Of a DNA stretch of 64,000 nt, positions 42,534-50,953 are shown piece after piece. Location of the stretch: NCBI GenBank assembly GCA_023391695.1, contig JAEWAK010000072.1:1-64000 (forward strand), in the 5' to 3' direction. The position numbers were made by a program, and so were the translations under genes. The notes beneath the pieces were generated by a model. The model did no database searches. It saw nothing but the letters and a program-made list of their open reading frames with translations, and was not told the origin of the DNA. Positions within the stretch are counted from its first letter, which is position 1. Every line of letters starts with the position of its first letter. This stretch comes from Bacillota bacterium (GTDB lineage Bacteria; Bacillota; Clostridia; Lachnospirales; Lachnospiraceae).

Positions 42534-42588
42534 AGTATATTTTTCCAATATGAAGCTGCCATGAAGCTGATATGTATTTTGCATGAAG
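42534..42588 (-). promoter_or_regulatory. Operon promoter with 11-bp-period ATGAAG repeats
   Basis: ATGAAG starts at 42550, 42561 and 42583 on the plus strand, with a degenerate copy ATGTAT at 42572, so four units repeat every 11 bp. On the minus strand TATACT (42534-42539) is a -10 and the weak -35 ATGGCA 17 bp upstream falls inside the repeats, as at OmpR/PhoB-type activated promoters. Confidence 0.65.
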
Positions 42589-42601
42589 AAAAAGACCGGC
42601 C

Positions 42602-44053
42602 TTAATGGACAGTCTTTTTAAAGTAAATATTAAATTTTAAGCCGGCTTTTGTAGTTTCCAGGTTATAAGGCAGCTGCAGGGATTCCAGGTTCCGTTGTAC
42701 GATATACAAGCCCAGTCCGGTTCCGCTTTTGTTCCTGTTTCTGCTGTAATTACGAGTGTAAAACGGTTCAAAAAGCTTTTGCAGTTCCTTTTCCGGTATA
42801 GGTTCGCACTGGTTTTCCACCGATAAGCAGTAACCCCCGCCTTCCTCTGTTATGGATACTGTGATGGTTCCGTTCTCTTCCGTATATTTAACTGCATTGG
42901 AGATAATGTTTGAAATCGTATTGGACAATACTTTTTTATCGGATTTTATTGTTAAATCTGATTTTTCAAAAGTGATATCCAGTTTCTTTTCATCAATAAA
43001 TAACCGGTTATTTTCGAAAGAAGCTTCGATTAATTCAGAAAGCTTAACCGGTTCCGATTTTATTATATTTTCTGCTGTTTCCAGTCTGGAAGCATATAAA
43101 ATTTCATTTAGCAGCCTGGTAAGGCTGTCAATTAATTTTTTGCTTTCACAGAGGTACTTATTTTTGTCCTTATATTTTCCCACGTCATCAATCATGCCTT
43201 CAATGATACCGTTTAATGCGGATATGGGTGTTTTTAATTCATGGCTTGCGGCACGCATAAAATCTGTTTTCGATTTCTCCAATTCGGAAACCTTATCCAT
43301 TTCATTTTGAAGATTTTCAATATTGGAACATAGTTTCCGATACAGTAAATCAAGATTTTCCGATAATTCTCCCATTTCATCCTTCGTGCGTATTCCGGAA
43401 ATAAGATCCGGAGTCAGATTCTGCATTTTCCTGGCCGTATCCGACAATTTAAGGATCGGTTTTGTAATGCGCCTGGAATAAAAGTATGATGCAATCAGTG
43501 CAAGGATGATATTGACGATTAAAAGATAGGGCATAAGAGAGATTATGACATCTTTCGCTTCATTGATCGGCTGCATGGTAGCGATGATTTCAATATCTTT
43601 TATTCCGTTATAACCTATCTCTTTTTTAATACGGATCGCCATATTGTTTTTTCGGTTAATAATTAAGGTTTTATTTTTCACTACCCCCGTATCCGCAGGT
43701 ATATCGTTATCTTTTTCGGCACTGAACACATAATTTTGAGTACCAAGCGCTAACAAGTTAAACGGGGATGACAGTTTAACGATCAGAAGGTCATTTTCAT
43801 CATAGGCTATGACATCGGCATTATTGAGTAAAGAAAATTCTGTAATGAGATAACTTACCTCTTTGTCTGTTTTGGCATTTATGATATTATCTGCCAAAAT
43901 ATCCGTATTCGCCCATAATACCTTATTTTTTGAATAGGTATAATAATCCGGCAGAACCATATATAAAATACCAAAAGATATCATGATTACCAAAGTAATT
44001 AAGAGTGAGGTAAATAGAAAGATATTAAGGACAATTCCTCTTTTTTTAAACAT
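42602..44053 (-). CDS. HAMP-domain sensor histidine kinase
   Basis: A 483-residue membrane kinase with two transmembrane helices (about 8-30 and 168-190) flanking an extracytoplasmic sensor of about 140 residues. A HAMP domain (about 190-245) leads to HisKA with phosphoacceptor His in MRAASHELKTPISAL. The HATPase domain has N-box NIISNAVKYT and G-boxes ending GTGLGLYIV. It overlaps the response-regulator gene by 8 nt, and the pair precedes the importer/HlyD/MacB-like operon. It probably senses an envelope signal, perhaps the exported or imported substrate. Confidence 0.93.
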   Translation of the reverse strand: MFKKRGIVLNIFLFTSLLITLVIMISFGILYMVLPDYYTYSKNKVLWANTDILADNIINAKTDKEVSYLITEFSLLNNADVIAYDENDLLIVKLSSPFNLLALGTQNYVFSAEKDNDIPADTGVVKNKTLIINRKNNMAIRIKKEIGYNGIKDIEIIATMQPINEAKDVIISLMPYLLIVNIILALIASYFYSRRITKPILKLSDTARKMQNLTPDLISGIRTKDEMGELSENLDLLYRKLCSNIENLQNEMDKVSELEKSKTDFMRAASHELKTPISALNGIIEGMIDDVGKYKDKNKYLCESKKLIDSLTRLLNEILYASRLETAENIIKSEPVKLSELIEASFENNRLFIDEKKLDITFEKSDLTIKSDKKVLSNTISNIISNAVKYTEENGTITVSITEEGGGYCLSVENQCEPIPEKELQKLFEPFYTRNYSRNRNKSGTGLGLYIVQRNLESLQLPYNLETTKAGLKFNIYFKKTVH

Positions 44054-44723
44054 CCGGATTACCGATCCTTTCTTTTATCCTGTAGCCAACTCCTTTTACC
44101 GTTTCGATGAGCTCCGTATTAAATTTTTTACGGACGTTTTTAATATGTACGTCAACAATCCTCTCGTCTCCAAAATAGTCGTATCCCCATACCAGATTCA
44201 GAAGCTGCTGCCGTGACAGAACTTTCCCCCGGTTATTCATTAAAACCTTTAACAATTCTAATTCCTTTAAGGTAAGTATTACTCTATCGCCGTCTTCAAA
44301 GACTGCATAGCGGTCCATATCAACATAAACCGGCCCTGCCTGCAGCTGGCCGGTGTGGCCCGTTCTTCTTAACAGGGCTTCCACCCGTTTTACCAGTAAT
44401 TTGGGAGAAAAGGGCTTTGTCACATAATCATCCGCTTTGGCATCAAAACTGATATATTGCGTGTGTTCATCATTCAGGGCTGTCAGCATGAGCACCGGCG
44501 TATTGGAATTTTTACGGATTAATTTTAGAAGTTCCAGTCCCGTTATCTCCGGCAGCATAATATCCAGAATATATAAATCTATATTTTCTGCCCGTTTTAT
44601 TATGTCATAGGCTTTTCTTCCGTTTTCCGCCGCAATTACAAGATATCCGGCTTCTTTTAAATACTCGTTTACTACTTCCCTGATATTTTTATCGTCTTCC
44701 ACTACCAAAATTTTATTTAACAT
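44046..44723 (-). CDS. OmpR-family response regulator
   Basis: A 225-residue regulator with receiver domain (1-118; VVEDDKNI, phosphorylatable Asp54 in YILDIMLPEITG, Lys in YVTKPFSP) and a C-terminal winged helix (about 128-225; LTLKELELLKVLMNNRGKVLSRQQLLNLVWGYDYFGDERIVDVHIKNVRKKF). The start is the ATG at 44723, 5 nt after GGGAG; the upstream ATG at 44735 has poor spacing. It is cognate to the overlapping kinase. ATGAAG direct repeats with an 11-bp period upstream of both the TolC-like gene and the importer operon are its likely targets. Confidence 0.94.
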   Translation of the reverse strand: MLNKILVVEDDKNIREVVNEYLKEAGYLVIAAENGRKAYDIIKRAENIDLYILDIMLPEITGLELLKLIRKNSNTPVLMLTALNDEHTQYISFDAKADDYVTKPFSPKLLVKRVEALLRRTGHTGQLQAGPVYVDMDRYAVFEDGDRVILTLKELELLKVLMNNRGKVLSRQQLLNLVWGYDYFGDERIVDVHIKNVRKKFNTELIETVKGVGYRIKERIGNPDV

Positions 44724-44744
44724 CTTAACTCCCATCTTCCTGAG

Positions 44745-44774
44745 TCAAAGCGGATATTCGCATTCCGCTGTGCT
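44745..44774. repeat. Dispersed palindromic repeat, copy C
   Basis: Shares TCAAAGCGGATATTCGCA with copy B exactly, then TTCCGCT. The stem is AGCGGA (44749-44754) with TCCGCT (44764-44769). It lies about 20 nt upstream of the response-regulator start. Confidence 0.6.
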
Positions 44775-44893
44775 GCGTCCTCACAGGTTAAATTTCCTTA
44801 TTTTTATCTTACACGAAATGTCATATACCGTCCATAAGTATAACTTATCCGCCTGTTATTCCTTATGGCCCATTCCGATTCTACAGCTTCAAT

Positions 44894-44910
44894 ATGAAGT
44901 TAGTATGAAG
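44894..44910 (+). promoter_or_regulatory. ATGAAG direct repeat upstream of the TolC-like gene
   Basis: ATGAAG at 44894-44899 and 44905-44910, 11 bp apart, within CAATATGAAG as at 42547-42555. It ends 15 bp before the -35 of the TolC-like gene. The rest of the 328-bp divergent region shows only the repeat at 44745. Confidence 0.65.
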
Positions 44911-44925
44911 TTTTCGGCAGAATAA

Positions 44926-44954
44926 TAGACACAGAAGTTTAATCCAGGTATAAT
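44926..44954 (+). promoter_or_regulatory. Promoter of the TolC-like gene
   Basis: TAGACA (44926-44931), a 17-bp spacer and TATAAT (44949-44954). Confidence 0.75.
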
Positions 44955-45051
44955 TTGAAAACAGTTTAAAAACCTTCGGCTGCCTGGCGGCTGATACCTT
45001 CCAATACGGCCGTATTTAAATTTTAAATACTTTTTAGAAAGGATTGAAACC

Positions 45052-46368
45052 ATGCAACGATACAGTAAATTAAAATTTTTCACCATAACTGCACTCCTTT
45101 CACTCGCTGTGGCCATTCCTGTGCAGGCTGCCGGTGAAGTAAATCCAAAGGATGACGAAATCACCTTATCCTTAACGGAGGCAAAAGACCGTTTACTGGA
45201 ACAAAATCCGGATTTAGAATTACTGGAAATTAATCTCGATAAAATGTATTACCAACTTCATACAACAAAAGAGAAACTGGAGGATCTGGAAGAGGATCAG
45301 GAGGATTATGAAGATACCCTGAATCAGTTAAAAACCCAGCTGGCAAATCTGGAAAGCGCTAAGACCGCATTAATTGCCAGACAGGCTGATCCTCTGGCCA
45401 CTCCCCTGCCTGTCGTGGATTATATTAATGAGCTAATTCATTTTGATACAAAGATCAGCCAGGTGAAACAATCTATCACCTCCATAACCGGAAGTAGAAA
45501 TGTATCCTATGATACGGAAGTTTCGTTAGAAGCCGGAATCGACTCTATACGAAATAATATAGGCTCTTTAAAAGAATCCAAAGCCATAACGGAAGAAAAA
45601 TTAAAATATAATTTGGAAACCATTTATATACAGATTTTAAATCTGGAAACTGAGATAAAAAAAAAGGAAAGTACCGTCTTCCTTGCTGAAATGGCTCTTA
45701 CAAACGAAATAGTAAAGCAGGATTTGGGACTAAACGTTGAAATCCATGTCAAAAATTCCGAGTCAAATTATCAAACGGTCCAAAACAGCCTGGATTCCCT
45801 GCTCAATCAAAAAGAACAGCTTATGAATCAACTTAAAATCTTATTGGGATATCCGGTCGGTCAAACGATTAATCCGGAAAATATACCGGTTAATGTTATA
45901 ACGCTGCCGGCTTACCGGGACGGGCTGGATGCTGTCCTGGAAAATGGAGCTGAAATTAAGTATCAGGAAATGTTATATGATAACCAAAAGGAATATATAG
46001 ATGACCTGGAGGATGAATACAATGGTTCCGACGAAGAAATCCGCAATGAAAAATATAAATTAAAGGAATATGAAATTAATATCCGGGAAACCCGAACCAA
46101 TACGGAAAGTGCTTATTACAACAGTTATAACAATCTGAAGCTTTTAACCGATAATTTAGGCATTTTAGAAAATCAGCTGGAACTGGCAAAGCTCCAGAAT
46201 GATCAATGCCACCTGCAGTATGATTTGGGGATCTTAAGCAAAGATGACCTGGCTGTAAAAGAGGATGCATATCTTCAGTCCAAACTTAATTTTAACCAAA
46301 AGCAATATGAATATGCAGAAGCATTGGCGGCCTATAATATGGCTGAAAGAGGATACTTGGTAAAATAA
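45052..46368 (+). CDS. TolC-like (OEP family) coiled-coil protein
   Basis: A 438-residue secreted protein with a signal peptide (about 1-26, ending VQAA). It resembles the outer-membrane efflux protein family in internal layout. EITLSLTEAKDRLLEQNPDLELL matches the TolC repeat start. Long heptad helices follow. KQDLGLNVEIHVKNSESNYQTVQNSLDSLLNQKEQLMNQLKILLGYPVG matches the conserved end of the first TolC half. The second half ends with YDLGILSKDDLAVKEDAYLQSKLNFNQKQYEYAEALAAYN. No clear beta-barrel strands are seen, and the organism appears monoderm. AAAGG precedes the ATG. It is divergent from the two-component genes and probably works with the HlyD- and MacB-like proteins, perhaps spanning the thick wall. 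Confidence 0.75.
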   Translation: MQRYSKLKFFTITALLSLAVAIPVQAAGEVNPKDDEITLSLTEAKDRLLEQNPDLELLEINLDKMYYQLHTTKEKLEDLEEDQEDYEDTLNQLKTQLANLESAKTALIARQADPLATPLPVVDYINELIHFDTKISQVKQSITSITGSRNVSYDTEVSLEAGIDSIRNNIGSLKESKAITEEKLKYNLETIYIQILNLETEIKKKESTVFLAEMALTNEIVKQDLGLNVEIHVKNSESNYQTVQNSLDSLLNQKEQLMNQLKILLGYPVGQTINPENIPVNVITLPAYRDGLDAVLENGAEIKYQEMLYDNQKEYIDDLEDEYNGSDEEIRNEKYKLKEYEINIRETRTNTESAYYNSYNNLKLLTDNLGILENQLELAKLQNDQCHLQYDLGILSKDDLAVKEDAYLQSKLNFNQKQYEYAEALAAYNMAERGYLVK

Positions 46369-46456
46369 GCCACAGACAGATTTAATGGAGCTGATGTAAA
46401 TTGTTTATTACTGCCGCTTTCATTTCAGCACAGGCCGAAAAAGTATATAACTTAAT

Positions 46457-46490
46457 AAGGGGCTGTTACATTGCATTGCAGCCCCTTTTG
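46457..46490. terminator. Bidirectional terminator after the TolC-like gene and DUF362 gene
   Basis: AAGGGGCTG (46457-46465) pairs with CAGCCCCTT (46479-46487), followed by TTT on the plus strand. It lies between two convergent genes. Confidence 0.7.
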
Positions 46491-46502
46491 CCATAATGGA
46501 TA

Positions 46503-47420
46503 TTAATATCTCTGGAAATTCATTTTTAATGAACTTAAATCTGCTCCGATAATTTTAATCTTACTTAAATCCGCGATTCCCAGGCCTTCTTCTGCCGCAA
46601 GCTTTACATGCCGTACTTCCTCGATTGTAAATCCCATAAAATCCAAGGCCACCAGATCAACCGCCACCGGGTCAATTCCGGCCATAACAATATTAGACTG
46701 TATCGGACGTACTAATAACGGACCATCTCCTTCACCTCCTACAATACCATCAATTATTACGAAATCCGGCTTTCTTATCTTATTAATATCAACGATGGCT
46801 TCCTTAAGCCCCCAAAGGTGAAGCTGCTCCTTATAATCTATTCCGTAAAATCTGGTAGGAGGTACTCCGAAAGAGTTTTTAATACTTAATGTAACGCCGG
46901 CATCATATTCCGAATGAGTCTTTAATTTTGCAACCCCAATTACCACATCTGCATCCATATATATTTTCGGGATAAATAAATATTCCTTGGTTAAACTGGC
47001 CTCAGGTTTAAGCTTGTAGCAATCTTTTTCCCTGCACTCTTCCATGTTAAATAATACGGCACCGGATATTTCATTATATTTAGCTGCCTCAAATACATTC
47101 CCGTAAGGGGTGGCTTCCGCGATTATTATTTTTCCGGCGCCGCATTCCTTTGCCATATCGACTACTTCCTGTACTACCCTGTAATCCGTAGTCACCGCTT
47201 CGTTTGGCAAGGAGGGCTTTACCAGATTCGGTTTAATAACTACGGTTGCATTTTCTTTTATGATATTTTCCAGTCCTCCGGCATTTATAACGGCAGTCCT
47301 CGTTACTTTACCATGTCCACTTCCCAATCCAATACCCACAATTGGTTCTGAATCCATTGTCCGTAATGATCTTTTCATTTTTTCTTCTACATGTACAGGT
47401 ATTGGTTTTGAATTATACAT
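46503..47420 (-). CDS. DUF362 domain protein
   Basis: A 305-residue cytosolic protein of the DUF362 family, whose biochemical role is not settled. Diagnostic stretches are ATVVIKPNLVKPSLPNEAVTTDYRVVQEVVDMAKECGAGKIIIAEATPYGN (about 58-108), VVIGVAKLKTHSEYDAGVTLSIKNSFGVPP (about 158-187) and IVGGEGDGPLLVRPIQSNIVMAGIDPVAVDLVALDFMGF. There is no C-terminal 4Fe-4S ferredoxin domain, which many relatives have. It is monocistronic, convergent with the TolC-like gene, with terminators on both sides. Confidence 0.85.
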   Translation of the reverse strand: MYNSKPIPVHVEEKMKRSLRTMDSEPIVGIGLGSGHGKVTRTAVINAGGLENIIKENATVVIKPNLVKPSLPNEAVTTDYRVVQEVVDMAKECGAGKIIIAEATPYGNVFEAAKYNEISGAVLFNMEECREKDCYKLKPEASLTKEYLFIPKIYMDADVVIGVAKLKTHSEYDAGVTLSIKNSFGVPPTRFYGIDYKEQLHLWGLKEAIVDINKIRKPDFVIIDGIVGGEGDGPLLVRPIQSNIVMAGIDPVAVDLVALDFMGFTIEEVRHVKLAAEEGLGIADLSKIKIIGADLSSLKMNFQRY

Positions 47421-47562
47421 CTTATTATCACCCTTCCCATAAAAATAATTAATTTATTTCAAATAGTAAATATATAATAAAAACTTTTAAGTCAGGCTGT
47501 TATTATCCCGATATTAAAATCATTTTATTAACATAATATGATTTTTTCCGGCTTTCGTGCCG

Positions 47563-47608
47563 TATTTTAAAAGGACTTGAGCCGCCTGGGCCAAGTCCTT
47601 TTAAAATA
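47563..47608. terminator. Long hairpin after the oligopeptide operon
   Basis: TATTTTAAAAGGACTTG (47563-47579) and CAAGTCCTTTTAAAATA (47592-47608) give 17 perfect pairs with a 12-nt loop. The A/T part of the stem supplies a T-run on either strand. The 47421-47712 gap holds nothing else recognisable. Confidence 0.7.
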
Positions 47609-47712
47609 CTGTTTATTATTTTTTAGGGGCACCCCTGTACCAGCACCTAACTTGTGCTGATGTAAATGTTATGCCATGTAATAATTGAATCTAATAACCT
47701 TCTTAACCGGCC

Positions 47713-48000
47713 TTATGAGATCGGCTTACTTTTCTTTTTCTTACGGCCGATCCATTTTGCCCTGATATAGAGTATAAGACAAAAGATACTGTCTATTATA
47801 ATTGTAATAATGCCCAGAACAAAGGCCGGTGACTTAAAATCATTTCCGGCACTTAGAATACAGTACAGAGATAAAAGCCAGCATACCACTGTTATCTTGA
47901 CATACGGGCGGGTCAAAAACAGGACGGTTTCTTCAAAGTCCGTCAAACCATTGAATGAAGTTTTTTTCTTCCCGGTCAAGCCATACGCCTCCTTATACAT
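47713..48000 (-). CDS. Small two-helix membrane protein at the end of the oligopeptide operon
   Basis: A protein of about 95 residues that I do not recognise. It has two hydrophobic helices (about 35-52 and 58-80) and a very basic C-terminus (RAKWIGRKKKKSKP). The frame extends further upstream inside the ATPase gene but that part is a shadow. The ATG at 48000 overlaps the ATPase stop by 8 nt. A TTG at 47979 has a better AAGGAGG 8 nt upstream and may be the true start, giving 88 residues. Its tight coupling suggests a function with the oligopeptide importer. Confidence 0.65.
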   Translation of the reverse strand: MYKEAYGLTGKKKTSFNGLTDFEETVLFLTRPYVKITVVCWLLSLYCILSAGNDFKSPAFVLGIITIIIDSIFCLILYIRAKWIGRKKKKSKPIS

Positions 48001-49039
48001 TTTCTGCTTTCTTTTCGTAAAGCTCAAATTCCGGCAATTCCTCCGCCAGATGGCAGGCCACCATGGAGGAGCCGTACTGCCTGGCCCGGGGCTGTTCTGT
48101 TTTGCAGATTTCTTTACAGTAAATGCACCTGGGATGATATCTGCAGCCGGTTGGCAAATCAGAGACAGAGAGCTGGTCTCCATCTTGTATCATCCGGTTT
48201 TTCCTGCTTCTTGATAACCGGGGATCCGGTATGGGCACTGCGGAAAGCAAGGCCTGCAGGTAGGGATGTTTCGGGTCGGCAAGCACTTCCTGCACGCTGC
48301 CGGTTTCGACAATACTGCCCAGATACATAACGGCAATGCGCCCTTCCCTGCCCACATAACGGGCGGTGGCAAGGTCATGGGTAATATAGAGGATCGCTAT
48401 ATCCCGTTCTTCATTCAGCCGGGCCAGCAAATTAAGTATGGCAACCCGGAGGGATACGTCGATCATGGAAACCGGTTCATCCGCCAATATAAGCCGTGGA
48501 TTCATAGCCAGTGCCCTTGCGATCAATGTACGCTGTCTTTGTCCTCCGGAGAGCTGGTGGGGGTACTTATCGATAAAGTGGTCCGTGGGCGTCAGTTCCA
48601 CGGTCTCCAGTACCTCGCCGACTTTTTTTCGAAGGTTATTTTTATTTGCCAATTTTTTAATCAGCATCGGATCACCTAAGGATTTCAGCATGGTCCTCAT
48701 AGGATTCAGTGCGGCGTAGGAATCCTGCTGGATAATCTGGACGCTGTTCCGGTATTCGAATTCCTGGTCCTTCGTCATGGATTTCATTTCGTGACCGTTA
48801 AATTCAAAGGTTCCGCCCGACGGCTTCACCAGTCCGGCAATGACATTTGCCATGGTGGTCTTGCCGCTTCCGCTCTCCCCGACCACTACTACGATTTCCC
48901 CTTTGTTAATGGTAAAATTGATTTTATGTAACGCACTAAAGGTCTGGGGTTTTGAAAACAATCCTTTCCCTTTATAAAAATCCACATCTATATTTTCGAG
49001 TTTAACAATGGGAACCTCCTTGTTATTCTGCTCTTTCAT
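47993..49039 (-). CDS. Oligopeptide ABC transporter ATPase (OppF/DppF type)
   Basis: A 348-residue ATPase starting at the ATG at 49039, 4 bp after the OppD-type stop; the open frame extends to 49135 but overlaps that gene. Walker A GESGSGKTT is near residue 55, the ABC signature LSGGQRQR near 155, and Walker B LILADEP follows. The C-terminal oligo_HPY zinc/Fe-S-like region includes GCRYHPRCIYCKEICKTEQP with four Cys. It energises uptake with the OppD-type subunit. Confidence 0.92.
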   Translation of the reverse strand: MKEQNNKEVPIVKLENIDVDFYKGKGLFSKPQTFSALHKINFTINKGEIVVVVGESGSGKTTMANVIAGLVKPSGGTFEFNGHEMKSMTKDQEFEYRNSVQIIQQDSYAALNPMRTMLKSLGDPMLIKKLANKNNLRKKVGEVLETVELTPTDHFIDKYPHQLSGGQRQRTLIARALAMNPRLILADEPVSMIDVSLRVAILNLLARLNEERDIAILYITHDLATARYVGREGRIAVMYLGSIVETGSVQEVLADPKHPYLQALLSAVPIPDPRLSRSRKNRMIQDGDQLSVSDLPTGCRYHPRCIYCKEICKTEQPRARQYGSSMVACHLAEELPEFELYEKKAENV

Positions 49040-49043
49040 CCTC

Positions 49044-50060
49044 TCATACTCCCTTCTTTGCCCTGTGGCAGGCAACCGTATGCCCGGCAGAAACCGTAAC
49101 AGCCTCCGGTTCGACCTGCCTGCATACCTCTTCACACAGCGGACACCGTTTTGCGAATATGCATCCTTTGCGTTTTTCCATCAGATCCGGAGGGGTTCCC
49201 GGTATAGCAGCACGTTCTTTTAAATCGCCTGCCAGAGAAGGGGCTGCCTTAATCAGTAATTTTGTATACGGATGTCTCGGAAATTCAAACATTTCATAGA
49301 TGTCTCCCATTTCCACAATGGTTCCCCCGTACATAACCGCCATAAAATCGCAGGTTTTTGCCACAACGGCAATATCATGGGTGGAAAGCAGCATGGTCAT
49401 TTTGGTGGATTCATGGATTCCCAGCAATATATTAAATATATAATCCTGTGTAATTACGTCCAGTGCCGTTGTCGGTTCGTCCAAAAGCAGTACGGCCGGT
49501 TCCAGTATCCTGGCAAAGGCGATCATTACCCTTTGTTTCATCCCCCCCGACATTTCATGGGGATAGGATTTTAATACCCGTTCCGCATCCAGCCTTACTT
49601 CCTTTAAAAGTTTTGCGGAAAGGACCGCAATTTCATCTGCCCGCAGGTCTTTTTTATGGGCCAGGTAGGTTTCGGTAAACTGCTCTTTAATGGTCATGGA
49701 AGGATTCAGGCAGTTCTGGGCAGCCTGAAATACCATGGCAGTCTCCCGCCACCTGAAATCTTTCAGTTCTTTATCCGTTAACTTTAAAATATCTTTATTC
49801 TCAAATAAAATACTCCCCTGTGTAATTTTACCGGGATTGGAAACCGTGCGCAGAATGGCACTTGTCAGAGTGGTTTTACCGCTGCCGCTTTCCCCTACCA
49901 GTCCCGTTATCCGGTTTGCGGGTAAATTAAAATTCAAATGATTGACCGCCCGCAATACTCCTCCCGGCAGAAAAAAATCCACGCACAAATCCCTTATTTC
50001 CAAAATAGCAGGTGTTTCCTGCAACTGGTTATCGTCTAAAAGTTTATCCTGTGTCTGCAT
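49044..50060 (-). CDS. Oligopeptide ABC transporter ATPase (OppD/DppD type)
   Basis: A 338-residue ATPase. Walker A GESGSGKTT (about 56-64), the signature MSGGMKQRVMIAFA (about 169-182), Walker B VLLLDEPTTALD and the H-loop STHDIAVV are present. The C-terminal oligo_HPY domain has GCIFAKRCPLCEEVCRQVEP with the family Cys cluster. The ATG at 50060 overlaps the OppC-type stop by one base (TAATG), with AAGGA upstream, so the two are translationally coupled. Confidence 0.93.
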   Translation of the reverse strand: MQTQDKLLDDNQLQETPAILEIRDLCVDFFLPGGVLRAVNHLNFNLPANRITGLVGESGSGKTTLTSAILRTVSNPGKITQGSILFENKDILKLTDKELKDFRWRETAMVFQAAQNCLNPSMTIKEQFTETYLAHKKDLRADEIAVLSAKLLKEVRLDAERVLKSYPHEMSGGMKQRVMIAFARILEPAVLLLDEPTTALDVITQDYIFNILLGIHESTKMTMLLSTHDIAVVAKTCDFMAVMYGGTIVEMGDIYEMFEFPRHPYTKLLIKAAPSLAGDLKERAAIPGTPPDLMEKRKGCIFAKRCPLCEEVCRQVEPEAVTVSAGHTVACHRAKKGV

Positions 50061-50950
50061 TATGATTGTCCTTCCTTTTTGATTTTACGGACTTTGTTCG
50101 TGGTACGAAGCCGTGGATTGAGGGCTTCATCCAGCCCGTTGGCAAAAAATATCAATGACATCTGCAGTAAAATAAATGCAGCCGTCGGCACCAGCATATT
50201 AAAAATTCCTGCGGTATTCATGCCGCTGTTAGCTTGGGTGGAAGCATTTGACAGCATGATCGACCAGTGTGTGGCGTCATAAGGTGCCATGCCAAGGAGC
50301 ATAAGGCCGACACTTGCGGCAATGGCCGAATTGGTATTCAGTACAAAGGTGGATGCCAAATAGGAAGTTACATTCGGCAGTATTTCTTTAAATATGATAT
50401 GGAATTTCGGAAGTCCCATAATCCTGCATACCAGGACAAATTCCCTCTGCTTTAGGGAAAGTATGGCTGCCCGGACATTCCTGGCAAGCCACGCCCAGCT
50501 TAAAACCGCCAGTACCACGGCAAGCATGATCACATTGCGGACCGGGAAAACAACCGCAATAATCAATTGGACCGGAAATATGGGTATGCTGATTAAAAGC
50601 TGTATCAGCATGGAAATTACTTTATCCGTAATTCCACCCGCAAAGCCTGCCAGGGCACCCAGGGCAAACCCTAATATGACCGTAAAAAAGGAAGCCAGGA
50701 GGCCGATAAATAACACGGACCGAGACCCGTGTACGATTTGCTGGAACAAATCATTGCCCACGTAATCCGTACCAAAGGGATGCCTAAGGGATGGGAACTG
50801 GTAGCGGTTTAAAAAATCCGTGCCCAGGTCCAGAGGGACCGCCAATGGTCCCAAAACCGCCATAACCAGAAATAAAGCCAGTATTATCATACCCGCAAAG
50901 GCCTGTTTATTATTGTACATAACCCGGAAAAAAGATTTTATCCCTTCCAT
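50060..50950 (-). CDS. Oligopeptide ABC transporter permease (OppC/DppC type)
   Basis: A 296-residue permease with an N-terminal OppC_N helix and five further membrane segments. The conserved HPFGTDYVGNDLFQQIVHGSRSVLFIGL (about 57-84) and the EAA-like loop REFVLVCRIMGLPKFHIIFKEILPNV (about 166-191) mark the family. GGAGG precedes the ATG at 50950. It lies between the OppB- and OppD-type genes. Confidence 0.93.
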   Translation of the reverse strand: MEGIKSFFRVMYNNKQAFAGMIILALFLVMAVLGPLAVPLDLGTDFLNRYQFPSLRHPFGTDYVGNDLFQQIVHGSRSVLFIGLLASFFTVILGFALGALAGFAGGITDKVISMLIQLLISIPIFPVQLIIAVVFPVRNVIMLAVVLAVLSWAWLARNVRAAILSLKQREFVLVCRIMGLPKFHIIFKEILPNVTSYLASTFVLNTNSAIAASVGLMLLGMAPYDATHWSIMLSNASTQANSGMNTAGIFNMLVPTAAFILLQMSLIFFANGLDEALNPRLRTTNKVRKIKKEGQS

Positions 50951-50953
50951 ACC

